From the NCBI GenBank assembly GCA_035505975.1, contig DATJQJ010000025.1, positions 62,001 through 126,000 of the forward strand: a DNA stretch of 64,000 bases. The letters run 5' to 3'. The translations under genes and the position numbers were made by a program. Of the stretch, positions 42,241 through 52,187 are shown one piece after another. Under the pieces are notes generated by a model, which saw only the letters and a list, made by a program, of their open reading frames with translations, searched no databases and was not told where the DNA came from. Within the stretch, counting starts at the first letter, position 1. Every line of letters begins with the position of its first letter. This DNA comes from CAIKOD01 sp035505975 (GTDB taxonomy: Archaea; Halobacteriota; Methanomicrobia; Methanomicrobiales; Methanospirillaceae).

Positions 42241-42846
42241 ATGGGGATAATTACTTCCTTCACCATCGTGTCGGTCGATGGTTATTTCGCAGGACCGAAC
42301 GGCGAGATCGACTGGTTTAAGAATTCAGATGAAGAGGACAGGTTATTCGCAGCCGAGTCTTCGCAAGGATCTTCCACCCTGGTTTTCGGCCGCACGACGT
42401 ACGAGATGATGGCGTCCTACTGGCCGACGCCCGATGCCACCAGGAACGACCCCGTTACGGCCGGGGTGCTGAACAATGCTCAAAAAATCGTTTTTTCAAA
42501 AACCATGAAACCGGTAAAGGACGGAGCCGTCTGGAAGAATGTCAGGGTCGTCCATGAAATCAACCCTGCCGATATCGCAATACTGAAAGAAAAAGGGGAC
42601 ATAGGGATTCTTGGCAGCGGCAGCATCGTGCGACAATTCTCAAACCTTGGCCTCATCGACGAGTACGGCCTTCTCGTCGTCCCGGTGGTGCTGGGCGCCG
42701 GTAAATACCTGTTCATGGACGTAAAAAAGATCGACCTGGAACTCACCGGTTCACGGATATTCAAAAACGGGAAGGTTTTCCTGAAGTACCGTCCGGCATG
42801 GCAAGATGTTTCGCGATACAGGCAGCCGGATGCCGATGCAGGGTAG
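42241..42846 (+). CDS. Dihydrofolate reductase-family (RibD C-terminal-like) protein
   Basis: 201 residues. SFTIVSVDGYFAGPNGEIDW, LVFGRTTYEMMASYW, KIVFSKTMKPV, GDIGILGSGSIVRQ and EYGLLVVPVVLGAG are the usual DHFR/RibD C-terminal blocks that bind NADPH. Standalone members are common, with unknown substrate. A YTATA-like TTTATAG and GGAGGAG upstream are seen, and the ATG at 42241 fits the family start. Confidence 0.9.
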   Translation: MGIITSFTIVSVDGYFAGPNGEIDWFKNSDEEDRLFAAESSQGSSTLVFGRTTYEMMASYWPTPDATRNDPVTAGVLNNAQKIVFSKTMKPVKDGAVWKNVRVVHEINPADIAILKEKGDIGILGSGSIVRQFSNLGLIDEYGLLVVPVVLGAGKYLFMDVKKIDLELTGSRIFKNGKVFLKYRPAWQDVSRYRQPDADAG

Positions 42847-42874
42847 ATCAACCAGGGATCCCGTGCAACCCAGT

Positions 42875-45800
42875 TCAGGATTTCGGGCGCAATTCACGGA
42901 ACCTGTATACATCTTCCGGTACGGTGATCTCGAAACGGGCACCGTGCCCAGGGACACCGGTCTCTTTGATGGTAATACCGGTGATGGCAAGGATCTCCTT
43001 GATCAAAAACAACCCGAATCCCCTGTTCTTGCCATAACCGCGTTCGAATATCTTTTCTTTCTCATCAGCCGGGATCCCGACGCCGTCATCCTCGCAGACG
43101 ATGACGAGATTTTTTGCCGGCCGGCATGAAAAGATGCTGATCTTCCCGAGATCACTCCCTCCATGCCGCACTGCATTTTCGATCAGGTTGAAAAAGACCC
43201 TCTGGAGCAGCCGGTCTGCGAGTACCTCGATATCATCGAGATCGCATACATCGAGGCGGATGTTGCCCAGGTCGATCCCTGAGACGGAAGTCACGAGAGA
43301 CTGCCGTACATTCTGCCATGAGGGGGCCTGGTTGCCGATGTCCTGGTACTCCTTCGTAAACAGGATCTGACGTTCGATCCGGGCAATCAGTTCTTCCTCT
43401 TTTCGATGGAATTCCTGGCACCTTTCATCGATGCCGCATTCATCAGAGAGGTCGACAAACCCTTTCAGCGCCATGAGGAGGTTGAGGACATCGTGACGCG
43501 TTACCGACGAAAGAAGGTTGAGTTTATGGTTTGCAAGTTTGAGGGCTTCTTCCGACCGCCTGCGTTCGGTGACGTCGCTGACTATCGATACCGCCGCGTT
43601 TTTACCATCGATTGTGGCGACCTGGGCATTGATCTCGACAGGCAAAATTGACCCGTCTTTTCGCCGGTATGTCGTCTCGAACGTCGCATGCCCTGACCCC
43701 AGCAGGTCCTCGCGGGCCCGTTCCAGGCCCTCACGCTCAGTTGCGATGTCGAGAGGGCTCATCGCCAGCAGTTCGTCCCGGCTGTACTGGAGCATCCTGC
43801 ATACTACATCGTTAATCTCGATATACTTCCCCGGTAAGCCCTCCCCGGTGATCCCGACAATCTGGATCCCCTCGCTCGTATTATTAAAGATAGACCGGAA
43901 TTTTAATTCGCTCTCAGCGAGTGCATGCTCGAGACGTTTCCGGTCCGTGATATCGCGGGCGATGCCGAGGATCCCGGTCAATTCTTCCGAGGCATTATAT
44001 ATTCCCGTGGTCGCCACGTCGATCGAGATCGTTCTGCCGTCCTTGTGACGAAACTCCATTTCTCCGCGAAAATCGGAAAAACGCCGTCCATCGCGAACCT
44101 CTTCGAGACCGGTCGCCAGTGCATGTTTTGCGATCTCAGCCGAGACCGGAGTGAGTATATCGTCAAACGACTGGCGAAGCACTTCTTCGGCCGTACTCCC
44201 GCACAATTTCTCGACCGATGGGCTTACATAGGTAAAATGCCCGGAGAGATCCATCGTCCAGATAATATCCGAAGCATTGTCGGTGAATAGGTGATGCCGC
44301 TCCTCGCTCTCCTTCAATGCCTCCTCCCTCCGGCGATCTTCGCTGATGTTGTGAAGCGTTCCTATCGTCGCAGGACGGCCCCCGAATGTTCCCAATCCGA
44401 CGAGCATCCGCACCCTGACTCGTGTTATCCCGTCCTTTTTGAGAACGGAAAATTCGTACGATTCAGGTAACCGTTTTCCGTCGAGCCTTTCCTTATTGCG
44501 GGAGAGGACAAGGTCCCGGTCCTCGGGTGCGATCAGATCGGCAATGGGATATCCGATCAGTTCTTTCTTATCATAACCGGCCATTTCCACGAAAGCCCCG
44601 TTGAAGAAAACAAGCCGCCTGTCCTGCACAACAAACACCCCGTCCTGGGTATGTTCTACGAGCGTCCGGTATTTCTCCTCGCTTTCGAGGAGCGCTTTCT
44701 TTTCCCTTTTACGGTCGCCGATGTCCCTGCAAAGCGTAAGGATCTGGTAAGAGTCCCCGGACCTGATCACGGTGGCGTTGACCTCTATGGGCGTGACGGC
44801 TCCGGAAGCAGCTGTGTAGTCTATCTCCAGGTTGCGGATGTAACCGTCCCTGAAACACTGCCGGATCGCATCCTGGTTTTTTTCTTTGTCATATTCTGCT
44901 GTCCAGTCAAGGACACTTCGTCCTTCAATTTCACCGAGGTCTGCATGCCCGGTCAGGCGGACGTACTCTGGGTTTGCATCGAGGACCCTGCCCAGGTCAT
45001 CAATGATCACATAGCCGGTCTGGGTGGTCTCGATCAATGCCCGGTACTTGTGCTCCCGTTCCTGTAGCGACTCTTCCGACCTGATTCGCCCGATGGCAGC
45101 TCCTATCTGGGTGGCAATAGTCTCCACGGCGATCCGTGTACTGGCGGGAATCTCGTTCACGCTGTGAGAGGCGATGTTAAGACAGGCAGAGACCGTATCG
45201 TCGAAGCTAATTGGAATGATGCCTATTGCTGCAATCCCTTCCCGTTCCTGGACGGGATTCGGAATGACACCGGCTGCCTTTGCCGATCGGTAGATGGGCT
45301 TTCCTTCCTTCACGGTCCTGGCATTGACCGAATCGGCCGGATAATGAGAGACCTCTCTGATAAACTCCCCGCTCAGGTTCGAGGAAACCGCGAGGTCTAA
45401 GGAACCTGTCTTATCGTCGACCAGATAGATCCCCCCGGAGTCCATCCCTGATATCTCGATCGCTGCCGAGAGACACGCATCAAGGGTCTCGCGGATAGTA
45501 TGAATTTCCTGCAGTCTGAGTCCAAGGGACAACTGGGTCTGAATGATATGTTCCTGTCTTTTGCGTTCAGTTACATCGAGAATGACACCTGAGTAAACCC
45601 GTTCCGGACCGCTGGATGCCAGGCCCGCGATTCCCTCGAACCAGATCGTCTCCCCGGATGGCTTTACGAATCTCCCCTCGAAATTCCAGGACTCGTTCTT
45701 TTTCATCGATTTATCGACGGATTCAATAAACCGGTTTCGGTCGTCGGGATGCACATGATTAAGGAACCACCTGAACAGGTCTTTGTCAGATCTGTCAAAA

Positions 45801-46792
45801 CCGAAAAAGCGTTCGGCAGCATGTTCGTTGATATAGGTTACCCCGATCCAGCCATCGGCCCTCCGATTGGCCTGATATACCACCCCCGGGACCGTTGCAG
45901 CGATTCCTTCTATCTGCTGCTGGTGATTGAGGATATCGGCCTGTGCGGCAACGAGCGCTTCATACTGCGCCCTCAGTTCTTCCTGTGCGGCAGCGAGCTG
46001 CTCGTTGATCGCCCGGAGCTCGAGCTCGGTCTGTTTTTGTTCGGTGATATCGATACCGACACCGAGTACTGCAGGTTCGTTGATACCGGGAGTGCGGAAG
46101 GGGACCTTGAATGTCTGGAGAATGCGATGCCTGCCATGGGCATCGAAAAAAGGTTCTTCGGGAATAACCTTTGTCTTTCCCGTCGCGATGACCTCGCGGT
46201 CGTCTTCGAGCATCCTCTCAAGTTCGTTCCCGTCCCTGTGGTACTGGGCCTGGGACTTCCCCTCGAGTTCCTCGACCGACGTATTGTATTCCTCCGCGAG
46301 GGCCCGGTTCGCAAGGATATAGCGCCCTTCCCGGTCCTTCGCGAAGATCATGTGGGGTACCAGGTCGATGATCTGCCGGAGCCTTGCTTCGCTGTTTTTC
46401 AGTTTCTCGATAGCCCTTCTCCGTACGATTGCAGTTTTTATCTTGTGGGCGAGCTCTGCGTACTGGGACCTCGGGTCTCCTCCTTTCTGGAGATAGAAAT
46501 CCACGCCATTACTTATCGCTTCGATCACCACCTCCTCACGGCCCCTGCCGGTGAAAAGGATGAAGGGGATATCGCCATAGAGCAGACGTACTCTTTTCAA
46601 AAACGCGATACCGTCCATCTCGGGCATCTGGTAATCGGCAACGATAGCATCTATAGTATTCTGTTTAAGGATTTCGAGTGCTTCGGCTGCAGATAATGCA
46701 TTAGTAACGTTAATCTCCGATGTCTTTTCGAGAAATATTTTCCCGACTTCAAGAAGGGGCGGTTCGTCATCGACGTAGAGTACGTTGTACAT
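42875..46792 (-). CDS. Hybrid sensor histidine kinase: receiver, multiple PAS, GAF, kinase
   Basis: 1305 residues. Receiver domain at 1-120 with Asp53 (VADYQMPEMDG). Then PAS (LVPHMIFAKDREGRYILANR), coiled coil, a second PAS, a GAF domain (SLGLRLQEIHTIRETLDACL...GGIYLVDDKTGSLDLAV), and four more PAS domains. The kinase has phospho-His in SSVTRHDVLNLLMALKGF, N box NLIENAVRHGG, G1 EDDGVGIP and G2 GFGLFLIKEI. This TRHD-type transmitter is common in methanogens. Soluble, so it senses cytoplasmic signals. Start MYNVLYVDDE at 46792 is the receiver start; the ORF opens at 46849. Confidence 0.9.
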   Translation of the reverse strand: MYNVLYVDDEPPLLEVGKIFLEKTSEINVTNALSAAEALEILKQNTIDAIVADYQMPEMDGIAFLKRVRLLYGDIPFILFTGRGREEVVIEAISNGVDFYLQKGGDPRSQYAELAHKIKTAIVRRRAIEKLKNSEARLRQIIDLVPHMIFAKDREGRYILANRALAEEYNTSVEELEGKSQAQYHRDGNELERMLEDDREVIATGKTKVIPEEPFFDAHGRHRILQTFKVPFRTPGINEPAVLGVGIDITEQKQTELELRAINEQLAAAQEELRAQYEALVAAQADILNHQQQIEGIAATVPGVVYQANRRADGWIGVTYINEHAAERFFGFDRSDKDLFRWFLNHVHPDDRNRFIESVDKSMKKNESWNFEGRFVKPSGETIWFEGIAGLASSGPERVYSGVILDVTERKRQEHIIQTQLSLGLRLQEIHTIRETLDACLSAAIEISGMDSGGIYLVDDKTGSLDLAVSSNLSGEFIREVSHYPADSVNARTVKEGKPIYRSAKAAGVIPNPVQEREGIAAIGIIPISFDDTVSACLNIASHSVNEIPASTRIAVETIATQIGAAIGRIRSEESLQEREHKYRALIETTQTGYVIIDDLGRVLDANPEYVRLTGHADLGEIEGRSVLDWTAEYDKEKNQDAIRQCFRDGYIRNLEIDYTAASGAVTPIEVNATVIRSGDSYQILTLCRDIGDRKREKKALLESEEKYRTLVEHTQDGVFVVQDRRLVFFNGAFVEMAGYDKKELIGYPIADLIAPEDRDLVLSRNKERLDGKRLPESYEFSVLKKDGITRVRVRMLVGLGTFGGRPATIGTLHNISEDRRREEALKESEERHHLFTDNASDIIWTMDLSGHFTYVSPSVEKLCGSTAEEVLRQSFDDILTPVSAEIAKHALATGLEEVRDGRRFSDFRGEMEFRHKDGRTISIDVATTGIYNASEELTGILGIARDITDRKRLEHALAESELKFRSIFNNTSEGIQIVGITGEGLPGKYIEINDVVCRMLQYSRDELLAMSPLDIATEREGLERAREDLLGSGHATFETTYRRKDGSILPVEINAQVATIDGKNAAVSIVSDVTERRRSEEALKLANHKLNLLSSVTRHDVLNLLMALKGFVDLSDECGIDERCQEFHRKEEELIARIERQILFTKEYQDIGNQAPSWQNVRQSLVTSVSGIDLGNIRLDVCDLDDIEVLADRLLQRVFFNLIENAVRHGGSDLGKISIFSCRPAKNLVIVCEDDGVGIPADEKEKIFERGYGKNRGFGLFLIKEILAITGITIKETGVPGHGARFEITVPEDVYRFRELRPKS

Positions 46793-46963
46793 GCGATCGG
46801 GACCCGGAATATTGTCGGCTGTTCTGAAGACTGTGGTACTATGGATCATGAGTTTAATAAGGCATTAGTCTGACGCATGACACATGTGGAGCACATTGGC
46901 AGGGACATGATCGGTTTTCATCTTCTTTAATAGCGATCGGTGCGTAATCCCGATCGATAGACT

Positions 46964-47464
46964 ATGGCACGTATCCTCGTAACGTACACAACGAGAAAAG
47001 GTACGACCAGAGAGATTGCCGAGGCGATCGGGAAGGAACTTCGGGCAGCAGGGCACGAGGCCGAAGTCTTCGGGATGCCGACCGTTTCGACACTCGCAGG
47101 ATACGACGGGATCGTCATAGGCGGACCGATGTACATGGGACGAATGATCGCCGACTTTGGGAAGTTCGTCAGGCGGCAGGGCGAAGGCCTCGCAAAGCTG
47201 CCGGTGGCCGGGTTTATCGTTGGCCTGACACCGGTGAAAAAGGACCCTGAATCAATGGCTTATATGGAGAAGGCGCTCCATAAAGCCCTCGATCCGCTAA
47301 AACCGGTTTCTGAGGCGATGTTTGCCGGGAGGCTGGACCCGTCGGGACTCTCGTGGTTCCAGAAATGGATCACGAAGAATGTGAAATCGCCGGAAGGCGA
47401 TTTCAGGGACTGGGCGGCAATTGCGGCCTGGGCCCGGGGGCTCCCGGGTAAAATGGGGATCTGA
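46964..47464 (+). CDS. Flavodoxin-family protein (HemG-like)
   Basis: 166 residues. RILVTYTTRKGTTREIAEAI has the T-x-T-x-x-G-T phosphate loop for FMN; YDGIVIGGPMYMGRMIADFG and AGFIVGLTPVKK follow. The pattern resembles protoporphyrinogen oxidase-type flavodoxins. Probably an electron carrier or oxidoreductase. The promoter is divergent from the hybrid kinase gene. Confidence 0.85.
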   Translation: MARILVTYTTRKGTTREIAEAIGKELRAAGHEAEVFGMPTVSTLAGYDGIVIGGPMYMGRMIADFGKFVRRQGEGLAKLPVAGFIVGLTPVKKDPESMAYMEKALHKALDPLKPVSEAMFAGRLDPSGLSWFQKWITKNVKSPEGDFRDWAAIAAWARGLPGKMGI

Positions 47465-47691
47465 TGAGACCCGGAGTTCTTTCGTCAGGTGCCTGATGTA
47501 CCATCAGGGATCGCCTGCTTCGGCGATCGTTTGCCTCGGCCATATATGAAGAAAAAGACCGGGGTTACCTGGTTAACCGGTCAGAAAAATTATGAGAAGC
47601 TTGGAATCCATTCGTATTGTGGTCAGTTTCAAAGAGAATACCGGGATTCTTAATACTCCTTGTCGGGTAATAGTTATCCGGAGAAACAGCA

Positions 47692-48090
47692 ATGGTCGCA
47701 CTGACAATGGAGATCAGCGAATCGCTGACCGGGACAAGGACCCTGTTCCTTGCGACATCGTCGAAGAACTGTATGCCAAACGTCGTCCCGATCGGAGCAT
47801 TCAAGCTTCTCGACAATGAAACCCTGCTTATATCGGACCAGTATTTTAAAAAAACCATGCAAAACATGGCCGAGAACCCGGTGGTGGCCCTTTCCTGGTG
47901 GGGAGAGAAGGGCGGCTTCCAGATCAAGGGGCCGGTCACCATCCACGCTGACGACGAGATCTTCATGCAGGACGTTGCGTGGATGAAGGAAGTCAGGCCC
48001 AGCCTCACGCCGAAGTCTGCGATCGTGATGAAGATCACTGAAATCTACCAGGTGAAACCCGGCGACGGTGCCGGGAAGAAGATACTCTGA
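47692..48090 (+). CDS. Pyridoxamine 5'-phosphate oxidase-family flavin-binding protein
   Basis: 132 residues of the split-barrel fold: RTLFLATSSKNCMPNVVPIG, LLISDQYFKKTMQNMAENPV, GFQIKGPVTIH. Small free-standing members bind FMN or F420 and may be oxidoreductases or flavin-handling proteins. Specificity cannot be read. Confidence 0.85.
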   Translation: MVALTMEISESLTGTRTLFLATSSKNCMPNVVPIGAFKLLDNETLLISDQYFKKTMQNMAENPVVALSWWGEKGGFQIKGPVTIHADDEIFMQDVAWMKEVRPSLTPKSAIVMKITEIYQVKPGDGAGKKIL

Positions 48091-48462
48091 ACCCATTTCA
48101 ATTGTTTTTGAAGTTCAAATCTGAAGAAATACTCCATAGCGCCCTCGCTCCAATAAGGCCGGATGCAGAGGCGATAAATCCCAAAAGCGCCTTCGACCAC
48201 CCCAATGTAACGTGGAACCAGGATTCAGCCAGCGGTGTATGTTGGTTTAAACGGACATTCGTATCCAAAGGCGGAACCCGGGAATTCCTGAAGGATTACC
48301 CTTTCCCGGGATACCACCGGACTTGGTTTTCTGAAGTTTCGCATCCGGCAGTCCGGTATGATGAACCGGCCCCGGTCAGGTCAGGGCATATGGTTTGCCG
48401 GGAAAGGGAAATTTCACTCTTACAGGAAAAGTATTATTATTCTCCATCACACTCCACTGGCT

Positions 48463-49191
48463 ATGGCCGACGTTCATTATTATGCCCTGACGGATCGCTG
48501 GAGCAGCGGATCCAATAATGATGCCTATTGCGCTGAAAAGATTGGGAAATACCATGTCTTTGCCGTTTCCGAAGGACTCATCGATCTACCGGGATCGATC
48601 TCCTCAAGCGGCATTGCAATCGACAGCCTCCGCCGATCGGTAAAGACCATGGATCTGCCGCCGGCAGCTGTCCTCGAAACAGCTTTGTTCGACGCTGAAT
48701 CACGGATCGAAAGGAAAGTCAGGACGTCGCCGGGTTTCGAAAAGGATGCAACGCACCTCAGTGCATGTCTTCTCGACGATGCAATGGAGAGCACAATCCT
48801 CGATACCGGTGAGGGGAATGCGTATGTGATCGATTCCGACAGCATCGGTATTCCCCAACACCATCCCGCTGCAGGTCAGACGAAAAGCCTCGATATTTTT
48901 TTACAGGGCGACAGCGAGGAGCAGAGGTTAAAAAAGATGATATCCCGTACCCTCGGCGAGCCCCATCTCCTGAAGATGGCGGATTTCATTTCCATCGATA
49001 TCAGCAATCGTTTCCTTCTGCTCAGTTCGGGAGGCCTTCACGACTACGTTAAAAAAGAGCGGATCATGGAGATCGTTGCCGGGAATGGAGAGAACGTGGA
49101 GACGTCCTGCGAGCAGCTGAGAGAAGAGGCACTTCGGTCCGGGAGCGAACGGACCATTACCGTCGTGCTTGTTCACGGCCACATGCATTAG
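48463..49191 (+). CDS. PP2C-like protein with altered metal-binding residues
   Basis: 242 residues. The fold and order match PP2C phosphatases: a start with SSGSNNDAY, VFAVSEGL in place of the usual VADGMGG, DTGEGNAYV in place of GDSRAY, LLLSSGGLHDYV in place of LLCSDGL, and SERTITVVLV in place of SDNITVVVV. Several metal-ligand Asp positions are therefore Glu or Gly, so activity on phosphoproteins is doubtful. Start ATG 48463; the frame is open to 48358 but the N-terminus of the family fits here. Confidence 0.7.
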   Translation: MADVHYYALTDRWSSGSNNDAYCAEKIGKYHVFAVSEGLIDLPGSISSSGIAIDSLRRSVKTMDLPPAAVLETALFDAESRIERKVRTSPGFEKDATHLSACLLDDAMESTILDTGEGNAYVIDSDSIGIPQHHPAAGQTKSLDIFLQGDSEEQRLKKMISRTLGEPHLLKMADFISIDISNRFLLLSSGGLHDYVKKERIMEIVAGNGENVETSCEQLREEALRSGSERTITVVLVHGHMH

Positions 49192-49261
49192 TAAACGAAG
49201 CACGGCAGCTTCGTCTGTGGATTGCTTTGAAATATCCATGAATGCAACCTGTCCGGGAATT

Positions 49262-49927
49262 TCAGTTCCCGGAAGGCTTTCCTCCTGACACGAGCCGTTT
49301 TCCAAGGTCGAAGGCCTTCCGGCAGTCCTTGGGAAATACCGTCCTGTGCCGCTCCTTTCGTTCTTCGGGGTCGAAGTAGTCGAAGAAGACCTTGTCGTAG
49401 TCCTCGAACTGGAGCGTCTCGAACGAACAGAGGGTCTCGCATTGCCCGAAGGTCCGGGCCAGCACGTTCTCGTTCAGTGCGAAGTGCACGGGATACTGGT
49501 ACTCGTTCATCAGGTTTTCGGGAAGGTTCATCGTGTAAATGAACGCCGTCGGCATCTTTCGTTCGAAAAGTGACGCAGGGGGACGGACGTATACCAGGTA
49601 CGGGAAGAGGAGCCGTTCCATGAAGCTCCGCATCTCTCCCGTAACGGTCCCGAAATAAATGGGGGAGCCGAGGATGATCGCATCCGACCGGGCAATCCGG
49701 TCGAGGACCGGGGTCAGGTCATCGTTCAGGGCACATTTTCCGTAGCTCTTCCCGCCTTTCAGCTTGCAGGCAAAACAGCTCGTGCACCCCTTGAAGTCAA
49801 GGTCGTAGAGGTGCACGAGTTCTGTTTCCGCCCCGGTTGACGCTGCACCCTGCAAGGCATGTTCGAGCAACGTTCCGGTATTCCATTTCTTTCGCGGGCT
49901 TCCATTGACAGCGATTACGGTAGCCAT
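49262..49927 (-). CDS. Iron-sulfur flavoprotein-like NAD(P)H-dependent FMN reductase
   Basis: 221 residues. Flavodoxin-like FMN loop VNGSPRKKWNTGTLL, then Cys48, Cys51, Cys54 and Cys65 in FKGCTSCFACKLKGGKSYGK, compatible with a 4Fe-4S cluster as in methanogen Isf proteins, and LGSPIYFGTVTGEMRSFMER. Isf transfers electrons from ferredoxin to FMN and may help with oxidative stress. Last gene of the minus-strand redox cluster. Confidence 0.85.
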   Translation of the reverse strand: MATVIAVNGSPRKKWNTGTLLEHALQGAASTGAETELVHLYDLDFKGCTSCFACKLKGGKSYGKCALNDDLTPVLDRIARSDAIILGSPIYFGTVTGEMRSFMERLLFPYLVYVRPPASLFERKMPTAFIYTMNLPENLMNEYQYPVHFALNENVLARTFGQCETLCSFETLQFEDYDKVFFDYFDPEERKERHRTVFPKDCRKAFDLGKRLVSGGKPSGN

Positions 49928-49963
49928 GCTCGTTCACCAGGGAATTTCATTCCGGGTTCCATC

Positions 49964-50782
49964 TCATTTCCATGTTACCTGCAGCGGTTTCCGCCGGGGG
50001 ATCCCGTATATCTTGTACTGCGGGTTGCCGAACATCATCGCGTAGGCACTCTTTCGTCCCGCAGGGATACCGAGTTCCCTCTGGAGCGGTTCGTAGGCCA
50101 GGGTAGCCATCGCGACGAACCCGGCCCAGCATACGCCGACACCAAATGCCGGTGCTGCGACATCGAAGTGGGTCAGGGCAATAATCGCGTCGGTCGGTGC
50201 GATGGGGTTCCCTTCGGGAATCGTTGCGACGAGCAGGTGGGGGGCTCCGCGGCAGATGGGGTCGTTCCCGGCCTCCCACGCGGCGATCAGGAACGGCAGG
50301 TAACCGCTCATCGGGTGGTCGGAACCGACGAGGGTCTTCAACCATTCGATGGTGAGCCCTGCGACCTTCTTCACCCGTTCCGGGTCGTGGACGACGATCC
50401 ACTCCACCGGCTGCCCGTTCCCTCCCGACGCAGCGTACCGGGCGATGTCGAGGAGTTCGAGGATTTTTTCTTTCGACACGGGATCTTTAGTGAAGTGCCG
50501 GACAGACCGGCGTTTCTTCAGGTAGAATGCCATATCTTCGGATGATATGGTCCCGGCTCCGGCCGGGAGTCTCACCTTTTCGTCGGGCCTGACATTCAGT
50601 AATAATGCCTGCGACGGGCAGGAGACCTCGCAATGCCCGCACTGGATGCACATGCCGGCTTTTGCATCGGCAAGCCGGGGTAGGGCATATTCATCGGCAG
50701 GGGTGATCAGCCCCATCGTGCATACGGCCGAGCAGATCCCGCACCTGGTGCAGAGGTCCTGGTCGACGAGTATTGTTGTCAT
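49964..50782 (-). CDS. Nitroreductase with N-terminal 2x[4Fe-4S] ferredoxin domain
   Basis: 272 residues. Two Cys clusters at the start, CTRCGICSAVC and CIQCGHCEVSCP, form a ferredoxin domain. From about residue 85 a nitroreductase fold follows (RRSVRHFTKDPVSKEKILEL, YAASGGNGQPVEWIVV). These ferredoxin-nitroreductases use FMN. It lies 36 bp before the Isf-like gene and 86 bp after another, suggesting one regulon. Confidence 0.9.
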   Translation of the reverse strand: MTTILVDQDLCTRCGICSAVCTMGLITPADEYALPRLADAKAGMCIQCGHCEVSCPSQALLLNVRPDEKVRLPAGAGTISSEDMAFYLKKRRSVRHFTKDPVSKEKILELLDIARYAASGGNGQPVEWIVVHDPERVKKVAGLTIEWLKTLVGSDHPMSGYLPFLIAAWEAGNDPICRGAPHLLVATIPEGNPIAPTDAIIALTHFDVAAPAFGVGVCWAGFVAMATLAYEPLQRELGIPAGRKSAYAMMFGNPQYKIYGIPRRKPLQVTWK

Positions 50783-50867
50783 GTCAAATCATTCCTCAGT
50801 TACTTTTTGGTCATTATTGTTCATGCACATGCCGGATACTTCCGGCATCGTGCGTTTCTTTCCGTGC

Positions 50868-51446
50868 CTATCCCTCGCACCGGCTCATGATCTTCAGGAC
50901 CCGGGCCATGCCCTGCCCGACTATCCTTGCGTTGGCAATCCCTTCCTCGTCCCCTTCGACGTCGCCGACCTCCCTCCCGATGCCGATCGCCGGGAAACCG
51001 GGGACGATCATCGCATTGGCGAGCAGGAAGTGGAGCATCGTGTCGGCTGCCCGGATCGCACCGGAACGCCTGACGGCAACGGCAACATTGCCTACCTTGT
51101 TTTTCAGGGGACGGTCATTTGCGAACGAGACAAAGCCGATACGGTCTATGAGCGCTTTCATCTCAGGGGTGACGTCGAGGAAGTAGACCGGGGAACCGAG
51201 GATGATCCCATCTGCCCCAATCATTTTTTCAATGATGGCATTCACGGGATCGTTGTCGATGGTGCACCTCCCGTCCCGGTTCTCGAAGCACTTCATACAG
51301 GCAGTACAGCCATGAATTTTTTTCCCGCCGATCTGGTATGTTTCGGTCTCTATCCCAACATTTTCGAGCTCCGCAAGGATATACCCGATGAGGATCGACG
51401 TATTGCCGTCCTTCCTGGGGCTCCCATTTATCGCCAGAACCTTCAT
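50868..51446 (-). CDS. Iron-sulfur flavoprotein-like FMN reductase
   Basis: 192 residues. FMN loop INGSPRKDGNTSILI, then Cys47, Cys50, Cys53 and Cys61 in HGCTACMKCFENRDGRC, and LGSPVYFLDVTPEMKALIDR. This is a canonical methanogen Isf-type sequence. It follows the flavin reductase by a few bases, so they are probably co-transcribed. ATG 51446 or the adjacent 51449 can be the start. Confidence 0.88.
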   Translation of the reverse strand: MKVLAINGSPRKDGNTSILIGYILAELENVGIETETYQIGGKKIHGCTACMKCFENRDGRCTIDNDPVNAIIEKMIGADGIILGSPVYFLDVTPEMKALIDRIGFVSFANDRPLKNKVGNVAVAVRRSGAIRAADTMLHFLLANAMIVPGFPAIGIGREVGDVEGDEEGIANARIVGQGMARVLKIMSRCEG

Positions 51447-51452
51447 CATGCT

Positions 51453-52016
51453 TTATCCCTCGATGAATTTGTTCCCGGCGCTCCATGCGTTGCCGGCGCA
51501 TTTTCCGAAAGTCCAGTACCGGTTGTCGGGCATCGTCAGGATGAGCGGGTCGACGGCCTGAAAATCGGGCTTCCCGTCCTTTACGACCGCCCCGTCTGCA
51601 TATGCCCCGGCGATCTCGCCGATGAACAGGTGGTGCGTCGGCAGAAAGACGGTCTGCACGAGGCGGCATTCCAGGGTGACCGGGCATTCCCTGATCATCG
51701 GGGCCGTTTCCAGCGTTCCGTAAAATACATCGAACACATGGGACTTGTCGGTCTTCCTGCCCGATACGAGACCGCAGTAATCGGTCTTTTCGAGGAGCCC
51801 GCTCGAAGGGATGTTCACCGAGAACGTCCCGGTCTCCTCGATCCCCTGGACGGTGTAATGGTGGCTGTTCAACCCGCAGGCGATCATGGGAGGGTTGCCA
51901 TTCGTGCGCATAATCCAGCCCACCGCCATGAAATTCGCCGTTCCCTTCACCTGCGTCCCGACGAGGACCACCGGCATCGGGATAAAGAAATTCGTTCCGA
52001 TCTGTTGTTTTTCCAT
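51453..52016 (-). CDS. Flavin reductase-like FMN-binding protein
   Basis: 187 residues from MEKQQIGTNF. PMPVVLVGTQVKGTANFMAV, HHYTVQGIEETGTFSVNIPS and GLVSGRKTDKSHVFDVFYG mark the flavoredoxin family; it is a paralogue of 41360-41917. Ribosome site GGAGGGG precedes the ATG at 52016, next to a short CCCGC/GCGGG hairpin that might affect it. First gene of the cluster divergent from the HxlR regulator. Confidence 0.9.
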   Translation of the reverse strand: MEKQQIGTNFFIPMPVVLVGTQVKGTANFMAVGWIMRTNGNPPMIACGLNSHHYTVQGIEETGTFSVNIPSSGLLEKTDYCGLVSGRKTDKSHVFDVFYGTLETAPMIRECPVTLECRLVQTVFLPTHHLFIGEIAGAYADGAVVKDGKPDFQAVDPLILTMPDNRYWTFGKCAGNAWSAGNKFIEG

Positions 52017-52082
52017 CGTGTTGTTTCCCCTCCCGCCCGTGCGGGATGTAATGAGAGAAAGCCATAAACAGGCAGCATACAT

Positions 52083-52145
52083 ACTAATAATCTGTAATGG
52101 TATTCTGAATCATTATGATAGATTCAACCTTAAGTGAATATATAG
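52083..52145. promoter_or_regulatory. AT-rich divergent promoter/operator region of the redox cluster
   Basis: Between the flavin reductase and HxlR genes lie imperfect inverted repeats: ATACTA...TGGTAT around 52081-52103 and GAATC-ATTATGATA-GATTC at 52107-52125. AATATATAG (52138-52145) may be the TATA box for the regulator. The layout fits binding by the adjacent HxlR protein. Read by eye. Confidence 0.4.
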
Positions 52146-52187
52146 CAGATACTATACAAAAAGAAATCAACTTCCATTGAGGTAACC

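Noticed and set aside
45749..46696. Open frame of 315 codons opposite the hybrid kinase
   Set aside because: Antisense to PAS domains of the kinase; no recognisable family and odd composition.
48102..48460. Frame starting with TTG upstream of the PP2C-like gene
   Set aside because: The sequence has no recognisable domain and poor composition; probably leader or spacer.
50547..52067. Open frame of 506 codons spanning three minus-strand redox genes
   Set aside because: The minus-strand genes have clear FMN and Cys motifs; this frame crosses gene boundaries and has none.
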